From positions 131,360-187,976 of the forward strand of contig LFSC01000036.1 in assembly GCA_001512505.1 (NCBI GenBank): 56,617 nucleotides of DNA, written 5' to 3'. This document shows positions 9,428 to 19,057 of the stretch, one piece after another. The translations under genes and the position numbers were made by a program. Positions within the stretch are counted from its first letter, which is position 1. Each line of letters starts with the position of its first letter. The notes below the pieces were generated by a model. The model saw only the letters and a list, made by a program, of their open reading frames with translations, was not told the origin of the DNA and did no database searches. Source of the DNA: Clostridiaceae bacterium DTU079 (lineage in GTDB: Bacteria; Bacillota; Clostridia; Acetivibrionales; Acetivibrionaceae).

Positions 9428-9871
9428 ATGAATCCTATAAATGAAGTAAAACTGGAATTTGTAAGCAAGTCATGTAATGAAGCATTTGCGAGAGTTGTAG
9501 CTGCGGCTTTTGTATCTCAAATAGATCCAAACCTTGAAGAGCTGGCAGATGTTAAAACTGCAGTTTCCGAAGCCGTAACCAATGCAATTATTCACGGCTA
9601 TGAAAACGGCAACGGTATTGTAAAAATGAACTGCAAACTATATACCAACGCCGTGGAAATAACCGTAATTGATGAAGGTAAGGGAATAGAAGATATTGAG
9701 CAGGCAAGACAGCCCATGTATACATCCAAACCGGAAATGGAAAGATCGGGTATGGGCTTTACTGTCATGGAAAGCTTTATGGATGAGGTTGAGGTCATTT
9801 CGGAAGTAGGGAAAGGTACTACTGTAAAAATGTATAAGGAATTTAAATCTGTAGGAAATCAACCTGGGTAA
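9428..9871 (+). CDS. spoIIAB: Anti-sigma F factor / serine kinase SpoIIAB
   Basis: GHKL-type serine kinase and anti-sigma factor of 147 residues that holds sigma-F inactive and phosphorylates SpoIIAA. N box: AVSEAVTNAIIHGYEN. G1 box: VIDEGKGIEDI. G2-like motif: ERSGMGFTVMESFMDEVEV. ATG 9428 with AAAGGGGA upstream. Lies 13 bp after spoIIAA and about 110 bp before sigF. Confidence 0.97.
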   Translation: MNPINEVKLEFVSKSCNEAFARVVAAAFVSQIDPNLEELADVKTAVSEAVTNAIIHGYENGNGIVKMNCKLYTNAVEITVIDEGKGIEDIEQARQPMYTSKPEMERSGMGFTVMESFMDEVEVISEVGKGTTVKMYKEFKSVGNQPG

Positions 9872-9981
9872 TGTCTAGAATGCCAACAAAATGTAAAGAA
9901 TAGATTTTAGCAGTTATTAACTTTTTGTCAAATACTTTAAAATGTTTATGCCTTGAGCTTGCGAAAGGAATGTATATAATT

Positions 9982-10722
9982 ATGGACGAAATATTTGAAA
10001 AGGAGACTCTGGAGTTAATACAAGAGGCTAAGAAGGGGAACAATGAAGCCCAATCTGCATTGGTGGAGAAAAATTTGGGTCTTGTTTGGAGTATAGTGAG
10101 AAGATTCCAGAATAGGGGATATGAAACTGAGGATATTTTTCAGATAGGTTGTATAGGACTGATAAAGGCAATAAACAAATTTGATTGTTCCTTTGATGTC
10201 AAGTTTTCTACATATGCAGTTCCTATGATTATTGGGGAAATAAAGAGGTTTATAAGGGATGACGGTATTATAAAAGTTAGCCGTTCTTTGAAGGAATTGT
10301 CCAATAAAGCCAGAGTTACCAAGGAAATAATGACAAAGGAATTGGGACGGGAGCCGACAATAAGTGAGATTTCATCCCGCCTTGAAATCCCCGTTGAAGA
10401 GTTGGTAATGGCTATGGAAGCAAGCTGTTCACCGGAATCATTATACAGCACTATTGGAGAAGGTGACAATTCGTCAACACTTTTAATAGACAGGATTAAT
10501 AACGAAGGCAATGACAATGAGATAGATCTGGTGGACAAAATTGACCTGAGAAAGGTATTGGATACCCTTAAACCAAGGGAAAAGCAAATTATTATTTTAA
10601 GGTATTTTAAAGAAAAAACCCAGGTTCAGATAGCCAAAATGCTGGGAATTTCACAGGTTCAGGTTTCAAGAATTGAAAAGAAAATTTTAGAGGATATTCG
10701 AAAAAAGATTAAGTATGTATAG
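9982..10722 (+). CDS. sigF: RNA polymerase sigma factor SigF
   Basis: Sporulation sigma factor F, the first forespore-specific sigma factor. 246 residues from ATG 9982. Region 2 (KNLGLVWSIVRRFQNRGYE; DIFQIGCIGLIKAI), region 3 and the region 4 helix-turn-helix (MLGISQVQVSRIEKKIL) are all present. Two earlier in-frame starts exist, at 9925 without a ribosome site and at 9970 right against AAAGGA; MDEIFEK at 9982 fits the family best, with a 12-base spacer. The 110-bp gap after spoIIAB is longer than usual for this operon. A strong terminator follows at 10811. Confidence 0.96.
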   Translation: MDEIFEKETLELIQEAKKGNNEAQSALVEKNLGLVWSIVRRFQNRGYETEDIFQIGCIGLIKAINKFDCSFDVKFSTYAVPMIIGEIKRFIRDDGIIKVSRSLKELSNKARVTKEIMTKELGREPTISEISSRLEIPVEELVMAMEASCSPESLYSTIGEGDNSSTLLIDRINNEGNDNEIDLVDKIDLRKVLDTLKPREKQIIILRYFKEKTQVQIAKMLGISQVQVSRIEKKILEDIRKKIKYV

Positions 10723-10810
10723 GATGTAAAAGAAAAAATGCATCCGTATAAATCTTATATTACAAAGAATTACAATGGTTTTATTGGTGAAAAATAGCCG
10801 TATATATAAT

Positions 10811-10847
10811 AAAAACAATATGTTCCTGCATATTGTTTTTATTTTTT
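10811..10847 (+). terminator. Rho-independent terminator after sigF
   Basis: Arms AAAAACAATATG and CATATTGTTTTT (12 perfect base pairs) around loop TTCCTG, followed by ATTTTTT. It ends the spoIIA-sigF transcript and separates it from the spoVA region. Confidence 0.9.
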
Positions 10848-10895
10848 ATAATACTAAACTATATAGAAATTATAAGGATAGAGGACTGGTTCAAC

Positions 10896-11072
10896 ATGAC
10901 AGAAGTACTTGGAAAGCATAAGTTTATGTTAATAGTTTTAAGCCTGATAATACTCATTACTTTTTTAGCAGTTGCATTATTATTGCGTAAACCTGAAAAA
11001 ATTCCGTCTAAAGGAATTTTCGTTATGGACACATTCAGTGAAAAATGTGAAAGGGATTTAAGTGCCCTTTAA
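10896..11072 (+). CDS. Small single-pass membrane protein, unknown function
   Basis: 58 residues: a short polar N-terminus (MTEVLGKHKF), one clear transmembrane helix near residues 11-30 (MLIVLSLIILITFLAVALLL), then a basic and acidic C-terminal tail. No family is recognised. ATG 10896 follows GAGG (10881-10884) with an 11-base spacer; an in-frame ATG at 10833 lies inside the sigF terminator and has no ribosome site. Its position between sigF and spoVAC suggests a sporulation role, but nothing in the sequence proves it. Confidence 0.6.
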   Translation: MTEVLGKHKFMLIVLSLIILITFLAVALLLRKPEKIPSKGIFVMDTFSEKCERDLSAL

Positions 11073-11182
11073 AATTGTGGACCAAATGGGCTTAAAACGA
11101 AGGGTGTTTTTTTACAAATTATAAGTCGGCAATTTTTAAAGTTAAAAACACTACTTAGAAAAGCCAGGAGGTTTATTTTATT

Positions 11183-11626
11183 ATGAGAAAAACCATGACC
11201 GATAAGGAATATCAAAATTATGTTGAGAAAAAATCCCCCAATTCAAATATTGTCAGAAATGTAATAAGGGCTTTCATTGTGGGAGGACTTATTTGTATAG
11301 TAGGTCAGTTTATTACCAATGCACTTCGAATGAGAGGGTACGATCAGGAGAAAGTGGCAGGAGTTACCTCGCTTTTGATGATATTGATGGGAGCATTGTT
11401 TACAGGCCTTAATCTGTATGATGATTTGGGTAGATTTGCCGGTGCTGGTTCCATAGTTCCTATAACAGGATTTGCAAACTCTATTGTTTCTCCTGCAATG
11501 GAATTTAAGAGTGAAGGATATGTTATGGGTGTGGGAGGAAGGATGTTTGTTATTGCCGGACCTGTCCTTGTATACGGAATTTCAGCATCTATTGTTGCAG
11601 GAATTGTTTATTTTCTACTAAGGTAA
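11183..11626 (+). CDS. spoVAC: Stage V sporulation protein AC
   Basis: SpoVAC, an inner-forespore membrane protein of the SpoVA channel that moves dipicolinic acid into the spore and out during germination; in Bacillus SpoVAC is mechanosensitive. 147 residues with several hydrophobic helices and the family motifs VGGLICIVGQ and GAGSIVPITGFANSIVSPAMEFKSEG. ATG 11183 follows AGGAGG (11166-11171). First of four spoVA genes; spoVAD begins 15 bp after its stop. Confidence 0.96.
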   Translation: MRKTMTDKEYQNYVEKKSPNSNIVRNVIRAFIVGGLICIVGQFITNALRMRGYDQEKVAGVTSLLMILMGALFTGLNLYDDLGRFAGAGSIVPITGFANSIVSPAMEFKSEGYVMGVGGRMFVIAGPVLVYGISASIVAGIVYFLLR

Positions 11627-11641
11627 GGCGGGGAGTGGAAT

Positions 11642-12661
11642 ATGAGTACAAAAAGATTGGGAAATCAAACAGTAAAACTTCAGAATCCTCCAAACATTGT
11701 TTCATCAGCTGCAATTGTAGGACCGAAGGAAGGAAAAGGGCCTTTAAGGCTGTTTTTTGATAATATCCTGGAAGACGAGATGTGGGGAGAGAAAAGTTGG
11801 GAAAAAGCTGAAAGCAAATTAATCCGAGAAACTTTTGCACTTATTTTAAAGAAGGCCAATAAATCTGCCGGGCAAATAGACTATGTTATTTCAGGGGACC
11901 TATTGAACCAATGTATAGCTGCAAATTTCGGTCTCAGAGAGTCGGAAGTTCCTTTCTTTGGGGTTTATGGCGCATGTTCCACTATGGCTGAGTCAATGAG
12001 TATAGGCTCTATGCTGGTAGACGGTGGATTTGCAGAGCATGTTGTTTGTATTACATCCAGTCATTTTTGCTCTGCCGAAAAACAGTTCAGGTTTCCTCTG
12101 GAACTTGGAACACAGCGGCCTCCAACAGCACAATGGACTGTAACAGGTTCGGGAGGAGTTTTACTTTCGGCAAAGGGTAACGGTCCCTATATAACACATA
12201 TCACTACCGGCAAGATTGTAGATAAGGGTATCAAGGATGCAAACAATATGGGAGCTGCCATGGCACCCGCTGCGGTTGATACCATTGTAACTCATTTCAG
12301 GGATACCGGCTTTTCTCCCGACAGATATGATCTGATTGTGACGGGAGACCTCGGTGCCGTTGGAAAAGAAATATGTGCCGAACTGGTGCAGGAGCAGGGC
12401 TATAACATAAGCAGCGTATATAATGACTGCGGTTTAATGATATACGATCGGGAAAGACAGGATACACATGCCGGAGGTAGTGGATGTGGTTGCAGTGCAA
12501 CGGTTTTTGCAAGTTTTATTATCAAGAAATTGATGGAGGGAAGCCTAAAAAATGTATTGTTTGTTGCAACCGGAGCGCTAATGAGCCCGACAAGCACCCA
12601 ACAGGGAGAGTCAATACCTTCTATAGCACATGCCGTAAGTATTTCAACGGTATTGCAATAG
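11642..12661 (+). CDS. spoVAD: Stage V sporulation protein AD
   Basis: SpoVAD, the dipicolinate-binding component of the SpoVA complex with a thiolase-like fold. 339 residues, the usual family length. Recognisable blocks are NIVSSAAIVGPKEGKGPL, FFGVYGACSTMAESMSIG and the Gly-rich AGGSGCGCSA near the C-terminus. Soluble; acts on the outer face of the spore inner membrane in Bacillus. Between spoVAC and the membrane spoVAE gene. Confidence 0.97.
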   Translation: MSTKRLGNQTVKLQNPPNIVSSAAIVGPKEGKGPLRLFFDNILEDEMWGEKSWEKAESKLIRETFALILKKANKSAGQIDYVISGDLLNQCIAANFGLRESEVPFFGVYGACSTMAESMSIGSMLVDGGFAEHVVCITSSHFCSAEKQFRFPLELGTQRPPTAQWTVTGSGGVLLSAKGNGPYITHITTGKIVDKGIKDANNMGAAMAPAAVDTIVTHFRDTGFSPDRYDLIVTGDLGAVGKEICAELVQEQGYNISSVYNDCGLMIYDRERQDTHAGGSGCGCSATVFASFIIKKLMEGSLKNVLFVATGALMSPTSTQQGESIPSIAHAVSISTVLQ

Positions 12662-12694
12662 CAAAATGATATAACTCAGTTTTGAGGTGATTTG

Positions 12695-13066
12695 ATGGAT
12701 AATGTTTTAATGAGCTATGTTAATGCTTTTATTGTCGGAGGAGTAATATGTGCAGCGGGACAGATACTAATCGACAAAACAAAGCTTACGTCAGCGAGAA
12801 TACTTGTGCTGTTTGTGACAGCAGGTGCAATATTGACAGCTTTGGGGGTTTATCAAAAGATTGTGGATATTGGAGGTGCCGGAGCCACAATACCGCTAAC
12901 GGGATTTGGCTATACTCTTGTAAAGGGAGCTTTTAGTGATGTGGATAAATATGGTATACTCGGAGCTTTTACCGGGGGGATAAAGGCTACTGCAGCGGGA
13001 ATTGCCGCAGCTATATTTTTTGGGTATCTTACATCGGTTGCGTTTAGACCTAAAGCCAAAAGATAG
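12695..13066 (+). CDS. spoVAE: Stage V sporulation protein AE (membrane form, SpoVAEb)
   Basis: Integral membrane SpoVA subunit, a paralogue of SpoVAC with the same repeat pattern (FIVGGVICAAGQ; GGAGATIPLTGFGYTLVKGAF). 123 residues with about four hydrophobic helices. Start at ATG 12695, five bases after GAGGTG (12684-12689); the TTG three bases earlier is also in frame. Together with SpoVAC it should form the membrane part of the dipicolinate channel. Confidence 0.95.
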   Translation: MDNVLMSYVNAFIVGGVICAAGQILIDKTKLTSARILVLFVTAGAILTALGVYQKIVDIGGAGATIPLTGFGYTLVKGAFSDVDKYGILGAFTGGIKATAAGIAAAIFFGYLTSVAFRPKAKR

Positions 13067-13123
13067 TTATAAATACCCGTTAAAGCATGCTATCCCAACA
13101 TTTGAAATATAGGTGTGATTGAT

Positions 13124-13687
13124 ATGGATAAAAAGAGAGTGATTTTTGTTACCGATGGTGATATGGTAGCTATGAGGGCTGTGGAGATTGCTACGGCCAA
13201 TATCGGTGGAAGCTGCATATCTGCTTCGGCAGGAAATCCGACTATACTGACCGGCGATGAAATTGTTGAACTGATAAAGAGAGCCGAACACGATCCCGTG
13301 GTGGTTATGGTGGATGACAGAGGATACAAAGGAAAGGGAAAAGGCGAGACGGCAATGGAAATAATTATGAACCATGATTGTATTGAGACTCTCGGTGTTT
13401 TGGCTGTATCCTCCAGAGGAAAGGATTGCATTAAGCATAAGGTGACATGTTCGGTAACCAGAGAAGGTAAGGTAATAGAAGGTACGGTGGATAAAAATGG
13501 GAACGAAAGTCGCAAAGATATAATATGTGGAGATACCTTAAGTATATTAAGGGAGCATGACGATCTGGTGATTGTTGGAATAGGGGATCCGGGCAAAATG
13601 ATTTTCAATGATGAAATAGAAAAAGGTGCCCCAATTACTACAATAGCTTTGAAGGAAGTTTTGAAAAGAAGTGCTGCAAGACATTAA
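13124..13687 (+). CDS. Stage V sporulation protein AE, soluble form (SpoVAEa)
   Basis: Soluble SpoVAEa-type protein, 187 residues, found after the membrane SpoVAE in spore formers and needed in Bacillus for normal germinant response. Motifs include KKRVIFVTDGD at the start, SASAGNPTILTGDEIVELI, VVVMVDDRGYKGKGKGE and VGIGDPGKM. ATG 13124 follows AGGTG (13111-13115) by eight bases; GTG 13115 overlaps that site and is unlikely. Its stop codon lies next to the left arm of an inverted repeat (13674-13701). spoVAA, spoVAB and spoVAF are not in this window. Confidence 0.92.
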   Translation: MDKKRVIFVTDGDMVAMRAVEIATANIGGSCISASAGNPTILTGDEIVELIKRAEHDPVVVMVDDRGYKGKGKGETAMEIIMNHDCIETLGVLAVSSRGKDCIKHKVTCSVTREGKVIEGTVDKNGNESRKDIICGDTLSILREHDDLVIVGIGDPGKMIFNDEIEKGAPITTIALKEVLKRSAARH

Positions 13688-13701
13688 TTTATGTCTTGCA
13701 G
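13674..13701 (+). repeat. Perfect 11-bp inverted repeat at the end of the spoVA operon
   Basis: CTGCAAGACAT (13674-13684), six-base loop TAATTT, ATGTCTTGCAG (13691-13701). The left arm is the last coding bases of spoVAEa and the stop codon is in the loop. No T-run follows, so it may act as a Rho-independent-like pause, mRNA end stabiliser or processing site rather than a standard terminator. Confidence 0.8.
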
Positions 13702-14007
13702 TACACATGTTAATATATGAAGTTAAGATATGAAAAAAGCAAAAAGAAAAAATACTTGCTATAAGTGCAGCAAAAAAGAAGGAATTTTTAACATGCTTAT
13801 AGAATAATATAAACTATACGTTTTTCTTTTGCTTCATTGCCGATTGTATTTAACTGAACCTAAATTCATTTATTGTTGGCAGTCTGTGTAAAATCTTATT
13901 AATTTATAATAGTATATCTGGCATTATATCCGACATAATTAAAATTCCCGGATTCTAAAATACGTCCCAAATTCTCAGCATCATATATAAAAAGGTGGTA
14001 TAGATTT
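13688..14007 (+). other. 320-bp AT-rich gap between spoVAEa and cheX-like gene
   Basis: No coding signal. It holds the right arm of the 13674-13701 hairpin and a -10-like TATAAT at 13915-13920 about 90 bp before the next gene, without a recognisable -35. GCCGATTG at 13839 resembles a sigma-D -10, but no TAAA sits 15 bp before it. Confidence 0.5.
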
Positions 14008-14472
14008 ATGAATGTCGAATACATAAACCCTTTCATTGAAGCAAGTCAATCGGTATTAAAGCAGATTGCGGGGATAGACGCTCGTTTGGGAAATGTATAT
14101 ATTAAGAAATCTCCCTATACCGGTGACAATATTCTAATATTTGTCGGATTGACTGGAAAAATAAGGGGACAGGCAGTTTTTGCAATGAGTAAGAAAGTTG
14201 CCTTGATAATTGCTTCTAATATGATGGGAGGAAAGAAACTTTTAGATTTGGATGAGATTTCAAAAAGTGCTTTGTCGGAGCTTACAAATATGATATTGGG
14301 AAATACTGCAACCATCCTTTACAATAAAGGAGTGGGTATTGAAATAACTCCACCATCCTTTCTCATCGGTGACAATATACAGATATCGCCGACAAAAATG
14401 AAAACGATATGCATTCCGCTTCTAATTGAAGATAATGAACAGATCGAAATTCATATTTCCGTAGTCGAATAA
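14008..14472 (+). CDS. cheX: CheX-family chemotaxis phosphatase-like protein
   Basis: CheX/CheC-type domain of 154 residues. CheX dephosphorylates CheY~P using a Glu and Asn of an E-x2-N motif; here SALSELTNMILGNTATIL supplies Glu and Asn in that arrangement. FVGLTGKIRGQAVFAMS and the C-terminal SFLIGDNIQI fit the fold. It stands alone, with its own upstream gap and a terminator behind it. The same fold occurs in proteins outside chemotaxis, so the exact partner is unknown. Confidence 0.82.
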   Translation: MNVEYINPFIEASQSVLKQIAGIDARLGNVYIKKSPYTGDNILIFVGLTGKIRGQAVFAMSKKVALIIASNMMGGKKLLDLDEISKSALSELTNMILGNTATILYNKGVGIEITPPSFLIGDNIQISPTKMKTICIPLLIEDNEQIEIHISVVE

Positions 14473-14508
14473 TTAGTGAAATAATTATGTAATTGAATAT
14501 AATTTATG

Positions 14509-14532
14509 AAAAGGTCGGTGACGGCCTTTTTT
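14509..14532 (+). terminator. Rho-independent terminator after cheX-like gene
   Basis: AAAAGGTCG (14509-14517), tetraloop GTGA, CGGCCTTTT (14522-14530), then TT. Nine pairs with one G-T. Confidence 0.88.
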
Positions 14533-14741
14533 GCATGCTCAAATTTCTATTGTGTCCGGGCGTAAAACATCTCGGAAATCTAAGTTTTTGGTATATTTTT
14601 GAGTATTTAATCATAAAAACGGTCTTTAAACAATCCGGTTGTTTGTGCTAATATAAAGTTTGAGAAAATATTGAAGAATATGTTCGGCAAGACTATACTG
14701 ATATGAAATCAATATATTTGATTTATGCGGAGGAGTAAGAT

Positions 14742-15239
14742 ATGGATTTGAATGTTGTGCTGGTAGAACCGGAAATACCCCAGAATACGGGAAATATTGC
14801 AAGGACATGTGCGGCTATAGGTGCAAATTTGCATATGGTTAAGCCTTTGGGTTTTTCTGTGGATGATAGATATCTCAAAAGGGCAGGTTTGGACTACTGG
14901 AGTGATGTAAATATAACGTATTACGATAATTTTGATGAATTGAGGGAAAAATATAAAGACCGTACTTTTTTTTATGCCTCTACTAAGGCTGAAAATTCAT
15001 ATACCGAAGTAAATTATCCTGAAGGGTGCTTTATTGTATTTGGAAAAGAAACGGCGGGTCTGCCGGAAGAGCTGCTTGTAAAGAATCAGCAATGGTGTAT
15101 TAGGATTCCCATGAGGTCGAACATAAGATCATTGAATTTGTCAAATTCTGTTGCTATAATTGTTTATGAGGCTTTACGGCAAAATAACTTCAGCGGGTTT
15201 GTCACGAAAGGAAATCTGACTAAATATTCATGGCGGTGA
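14742..15239 (+). CDS. trmL: tRNA (cytidine/uridine-2'-O-)-methyltransferase TrmL
   Basis: SPOUT-family methyltransferase of the YibK/TrmL type, which methylates the ribose of the wobble base 34 in certain tRNA-Leu species. 165 residues, close to E. coli TrmL. Family blocks are VLVEPEIPQNTGNIARTCAA at the N-terminus and, in the C-terminal knot, FGKETAGLPEELL, IRIPMRSNIRSLNLSNSVAI. ATG 14742 follows GGAGGAG. The M20 peptidase gene follows immediately. Confidence 0.94.
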   Translation: MDLNVVLVEPEIPQNTGNIARTCAAIGANLHMVKPLGFSVDDRYLKRAGLDYWSDVNITYYDNFDELREKYKDRTFFYASTKAENSYTEVNYPEGCFIVFGKETAGLPEELLVKNQQWCIRIPMRSNIRSLNLSNSVAIIVYEALRQNNFSGFVTKGNLTKYSWR

Positions 15240-15248
15240 AATATGGTT

Positions 15249-16370
15249 ATGAGCTTGGTTAATAGAGAGAGATTGGTAAATGAGTTTCTGGAGTTGGTCA
15301 AAATTGACAGTCTTTCCCGTAAGGAAAGGGAAATGGCGAATGCTCTTAAAGCGAAGCTGGAGGATATGGGCTTTGCTGCCGAGGAAGACGGAGCGGGATC
15401 AAAAATCGGAGGAAATGCCGGAAATATAATTTGCAAAGTACCGGGAAATATCGATGTGCCAGCCGTTCTTCTGATGGCGCATATGGACACGGTAGAGCCG
15501 GGTATCGGTAAAAGCCCGGTAGTGGAAGGAGACATAATAAAAACCGATGGAAAAACGGTACTTGGCGGAGATGATGCCGCCGGAATAGAGTGTATATTGG
15601 AGGCTGTCAGAATTCTCAAGGAAAACAGTCTGCAGCATGGAGATATTTATATTGTGTTTTCCGTAGCGGAGGAGTGCGGGCTGCTGGGGGCGAAAAACCT
15701 CGAACTGAAAGATATTAAAGCCCGGTATGCTTTTGTTATGGATAACGGTGGAGAAATCGGCGAGGTTGCGGTGCGGGCTCCGTCACAAAACCACATCGAT
15801 GTGAAAATATGGGGAAAAGCTTCCCACGCCGGACTTGAACCGGAGAAAGGTATCAGTGCCATTCAGATTGCATCGGAGGCAATAGCAAATATGAAGCTTG
15901 GCAGAATAGATGAAGAAACTACTGCAAACATCGGGATAATAAAGGGAGGCCAGGCAACAAACATAGTTTGCGAAAGTGTGGATATTAAGGCTGAAGTCAG
16001 AAGCAGAAACGAGGAAAAGCTAAAAGCACAAACGGAGCACATGAAAAACTGCTTTGAAAAAGCTGCGTTAAAGTTCGGAGGAGAGGTTGTATTTAATTCC
16101 GAGTTGCTTTACCCGGCTTTTAACGTCAGTGAAGATGATGAAATTATAACAATACTGAAGAAAGCCTCTGCAAAAACGGGAATTCCGCTTAAATTGGTAC
16201 CTACCGGAGGTGGAAGTGACACAAATATAATTAATTCAAAAGGTATAAAGGCTGTGGATGTCAGTGTGGGAATGGATAAGGTACACAGCCAGAAAGAACA
16301 GATATCCATAAAGGATATGATAAAATCTGTAGAGTTTTTGGTCGCAATAATTTCTTCTGTTGAAAAATGA
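15249..16370 (+). CDS. M20-family metallopeptidase (PepT-like)
   Basis: Di-zinc exopeptidase of the M20 family, most like PepT-like proteins of Firmicutes. 373 residues: catalytic domain, central dimerisation domain (SQNHIDVKIWGKASHAGLEP onwards), then the rest of the catalytic domain. Metal and catalytic residues visible: His in MAHMDT, bridging Asp in GGDDAAG, Glu-Glu in AEECGLLGA, Asp in VMDNGG and the late His in KVHSQKE. ATG 15249 has a 9-base spacer from GCGGTG; an ATG at 15243 is closer. Likely a cytosolic aminotripeptidase or related peptidase; the substrate is not shown. Confidence 0.9.
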   Translation: MSLVNRERLVNEFLELVKIDSLSRKEREMANALKAKLEDMGFAAEEDGAGSKIGGNAGNIICKVPGNIDVPAVLLMAHMDTVEPGIGKSPVVEGDIIKTDGKTVLGGDDAAGIECILEAVRILKENSLQHGDIYIVFSVAEECGLLGAKNLELKDIKARYAFVMDNGGEIGEVAVRAPSQNHIDVKIWGKASHAGLEPEKGISAIQIASEAIANMKLGRIDEETTANIGIIKGGQATNIVCESVDIKAEVRSRNEEKLKAQTEHMKNCFEKAALKFGGEVVFNSELLYPAFNVSEDDEIITILKKASAKTGIPLKLVPTGGGSDTNIINSKGIKAVDVSVGMDKVHSQKEQISIKDMIKSVEFLVAIISSVEK

Positions 16371-16422
16371 GTTATGACCGGAAGATTATAAAATTACCGG
16401 ACAAAAAGATAAAAAGCCGATA

Positions 16423-16449
16423 AAAACCTGCATTAGTCAGGTTTTCTTT
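16423..16449 (+). terminator. Rho-independent terminator after M20 peptidase gene
   Basis: AAAACCTG (16423-16430), loop CATTAGT, CAGGTTTT (16438-16445), then CTTT. Confidence 0.85.
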
Positions 16450-16486
16450 ATGATAATTCATAAATTTTAGAATGTGGGGTTAGAGT

Positions 16487-17500
16487 GTGGACAAGAATAT
16501 TAAAATAGAAAAAGCAGTATTGCATATATTGGACAACAATGTCGGTATTCCTGTATATTCGGACAAGGAATTGGATTTGGATAGTGATATAAACGATTTT
16601 CTGGGAAAACATATTGACAAGCTGTTTTCTGACACTAATTTAAAGCAAGCCAGGTTTATCGGTGACAATAATAGTATGAGGGATCTATGTCAACATTTGG
16701 CGAACAACAACGGGGATTTCTTGCGGGCAAGTATTTTTACTGCTCAAAGATTGTTTGACATAATGACTAAAAATGTTGACATAGCACCGGCGGATCTTAT
16801 ATGTTGCCTTTTTAGATATAACGGTCAATCCTACTTCGGCATATTGAAGTTGAATTACAAAACCGGATTTACCCATTATGTTCAAAATGACGAAGAAGGA
16901 AACGTTAACACTATAATACGGCATAGGACTCTTTTGCCGTCGGATTCTCAGAAGATAGATGAATGTGCTTTTATTAACCTGGATAGCTTGGAAACTAAGC
17001 TTATAGAAAAGGCATATGAAATAAACGGAGAAAAGGAGTTTTATCTGTCCAAACTTTTTTTGATTTGCTCAACAAATCTTTCGGATAATGAAAAGCTGAA
17101 AATCCTCGATAAGGTCACGCAAAAGATAAATAAAAAATTTTTCGATGAGGATTTTAATAATATTGCGAAGCTCAAAAAAGCGGTATCGGAAACTCTGGAA
17201 GAGACAAGCTGTATTGAAGTGGATTCAATAGCGGATAAAGTATTTGAAAACAACTTGGAGATAAAAAATGAATATATTGCCGAAATAAAAAGAGCAGGTT
17301 TGAATGAAAAAACAATATCAATACCGGAGAAGCTTGCGGAGAGAAGATTTAGGACTTCAAAAATTAAGACCGATACCGGCATAGAGATAAATTTTCCGTC
17401 CAGCTACTATAATGATAAAAATAAATTGGAGTTTATTAACAATCCCGATGGAACAGTATCCATTCTTATAAAAAATATCAATAAGATAACCAATAAATAG
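16487..17500 (+). CDS. Nucleoid-associated protein, NdpA/YejK family
   Basis: 37-kDa nucleoid-associated protein family (PF04245), 337 residues. E. coli YejK is nucleoid-bound and interacts with topoisomerase IV and gyrase; the family has no known enzymatic motif. Supporting blocks are the N-terminal VLHILDNNVGIPVYSDKELD, YFGILKLNYKTGFTHYV and the C-terminal TDTGIEINFPSSYYNDKNK. GTG start at 16487 behind GGGG. It is flanked by a terminator upstream and a 410-bp gap downstream, so it seems to be a single-gene unit. Confidence 0.88.
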   Translation: MDKNIKIEKAVLHILDNNVGIPVYSDKELDLDSDINDFLGKHIDKLFSDTNLKQARFIGDNNSMRDLCQHLANNNGDFLRASIFTAQRLFDIMTKNVDIAPADLICCLFRYNGQSYFGILKLNYKTGFTHYVQNDEEGNVNTIIRHRTLLPSDSQKIDECAFINLDSLETKLIEKAYEINGEKEFYLSKLFLICSTNLSDNEKLKILDKVTQKINKKFFDEDFNNIAKLKKAVSETLEETSCIEVDSIADKVFENNLEIKNEYIAEIKRAGLNEKTISIPEKLAERRFRTSKIKTDTGIEINFPSSYYNDKNKLEFINNPDGTVSILIKNINKITNK

Positions 17501-18921
<1,421 letters not shown>

Positions 18922-18947
18922 TTATCTACTTTATTAAAAGGCTAATG

Positions 18948-18976
18948 AAAAGGTTCGGTTTCGACCGGACCTTTTT
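18948..18976 (+). terminator. Rho-independent terminator after gap
   Basis: AAAAGGTTCGGT, UUCG-type loop TTCG, ACCGGACCTTTT: 12 pairs with one G-T, then a T-run. A strong terminator, so pgk-tpi may be transcribed mainly from its own promoter. Confidence 0.93.
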
Positions 18977-19057
18977 GTGAATAAGCTCAAAGATGCGTAA
19001 AGTAGAGTTTATTAAAATAATACTATGATGTTCAATTAGTAAGGAGCGTGAAGATTT

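Noticed and set aside
11073..11182. Sigma-F/G promoter for spoVAC
   Set aside because: No sequence matches the expected -35 TGMATA and -10 CATWMTA with the right spacing.
13839..13846. GCCGATTG as a sigma-D (flagellar) -10 for the cheX-like gene
   Set aside because: No TAAA 15 bp upstream; the nearest is 25 bp away.
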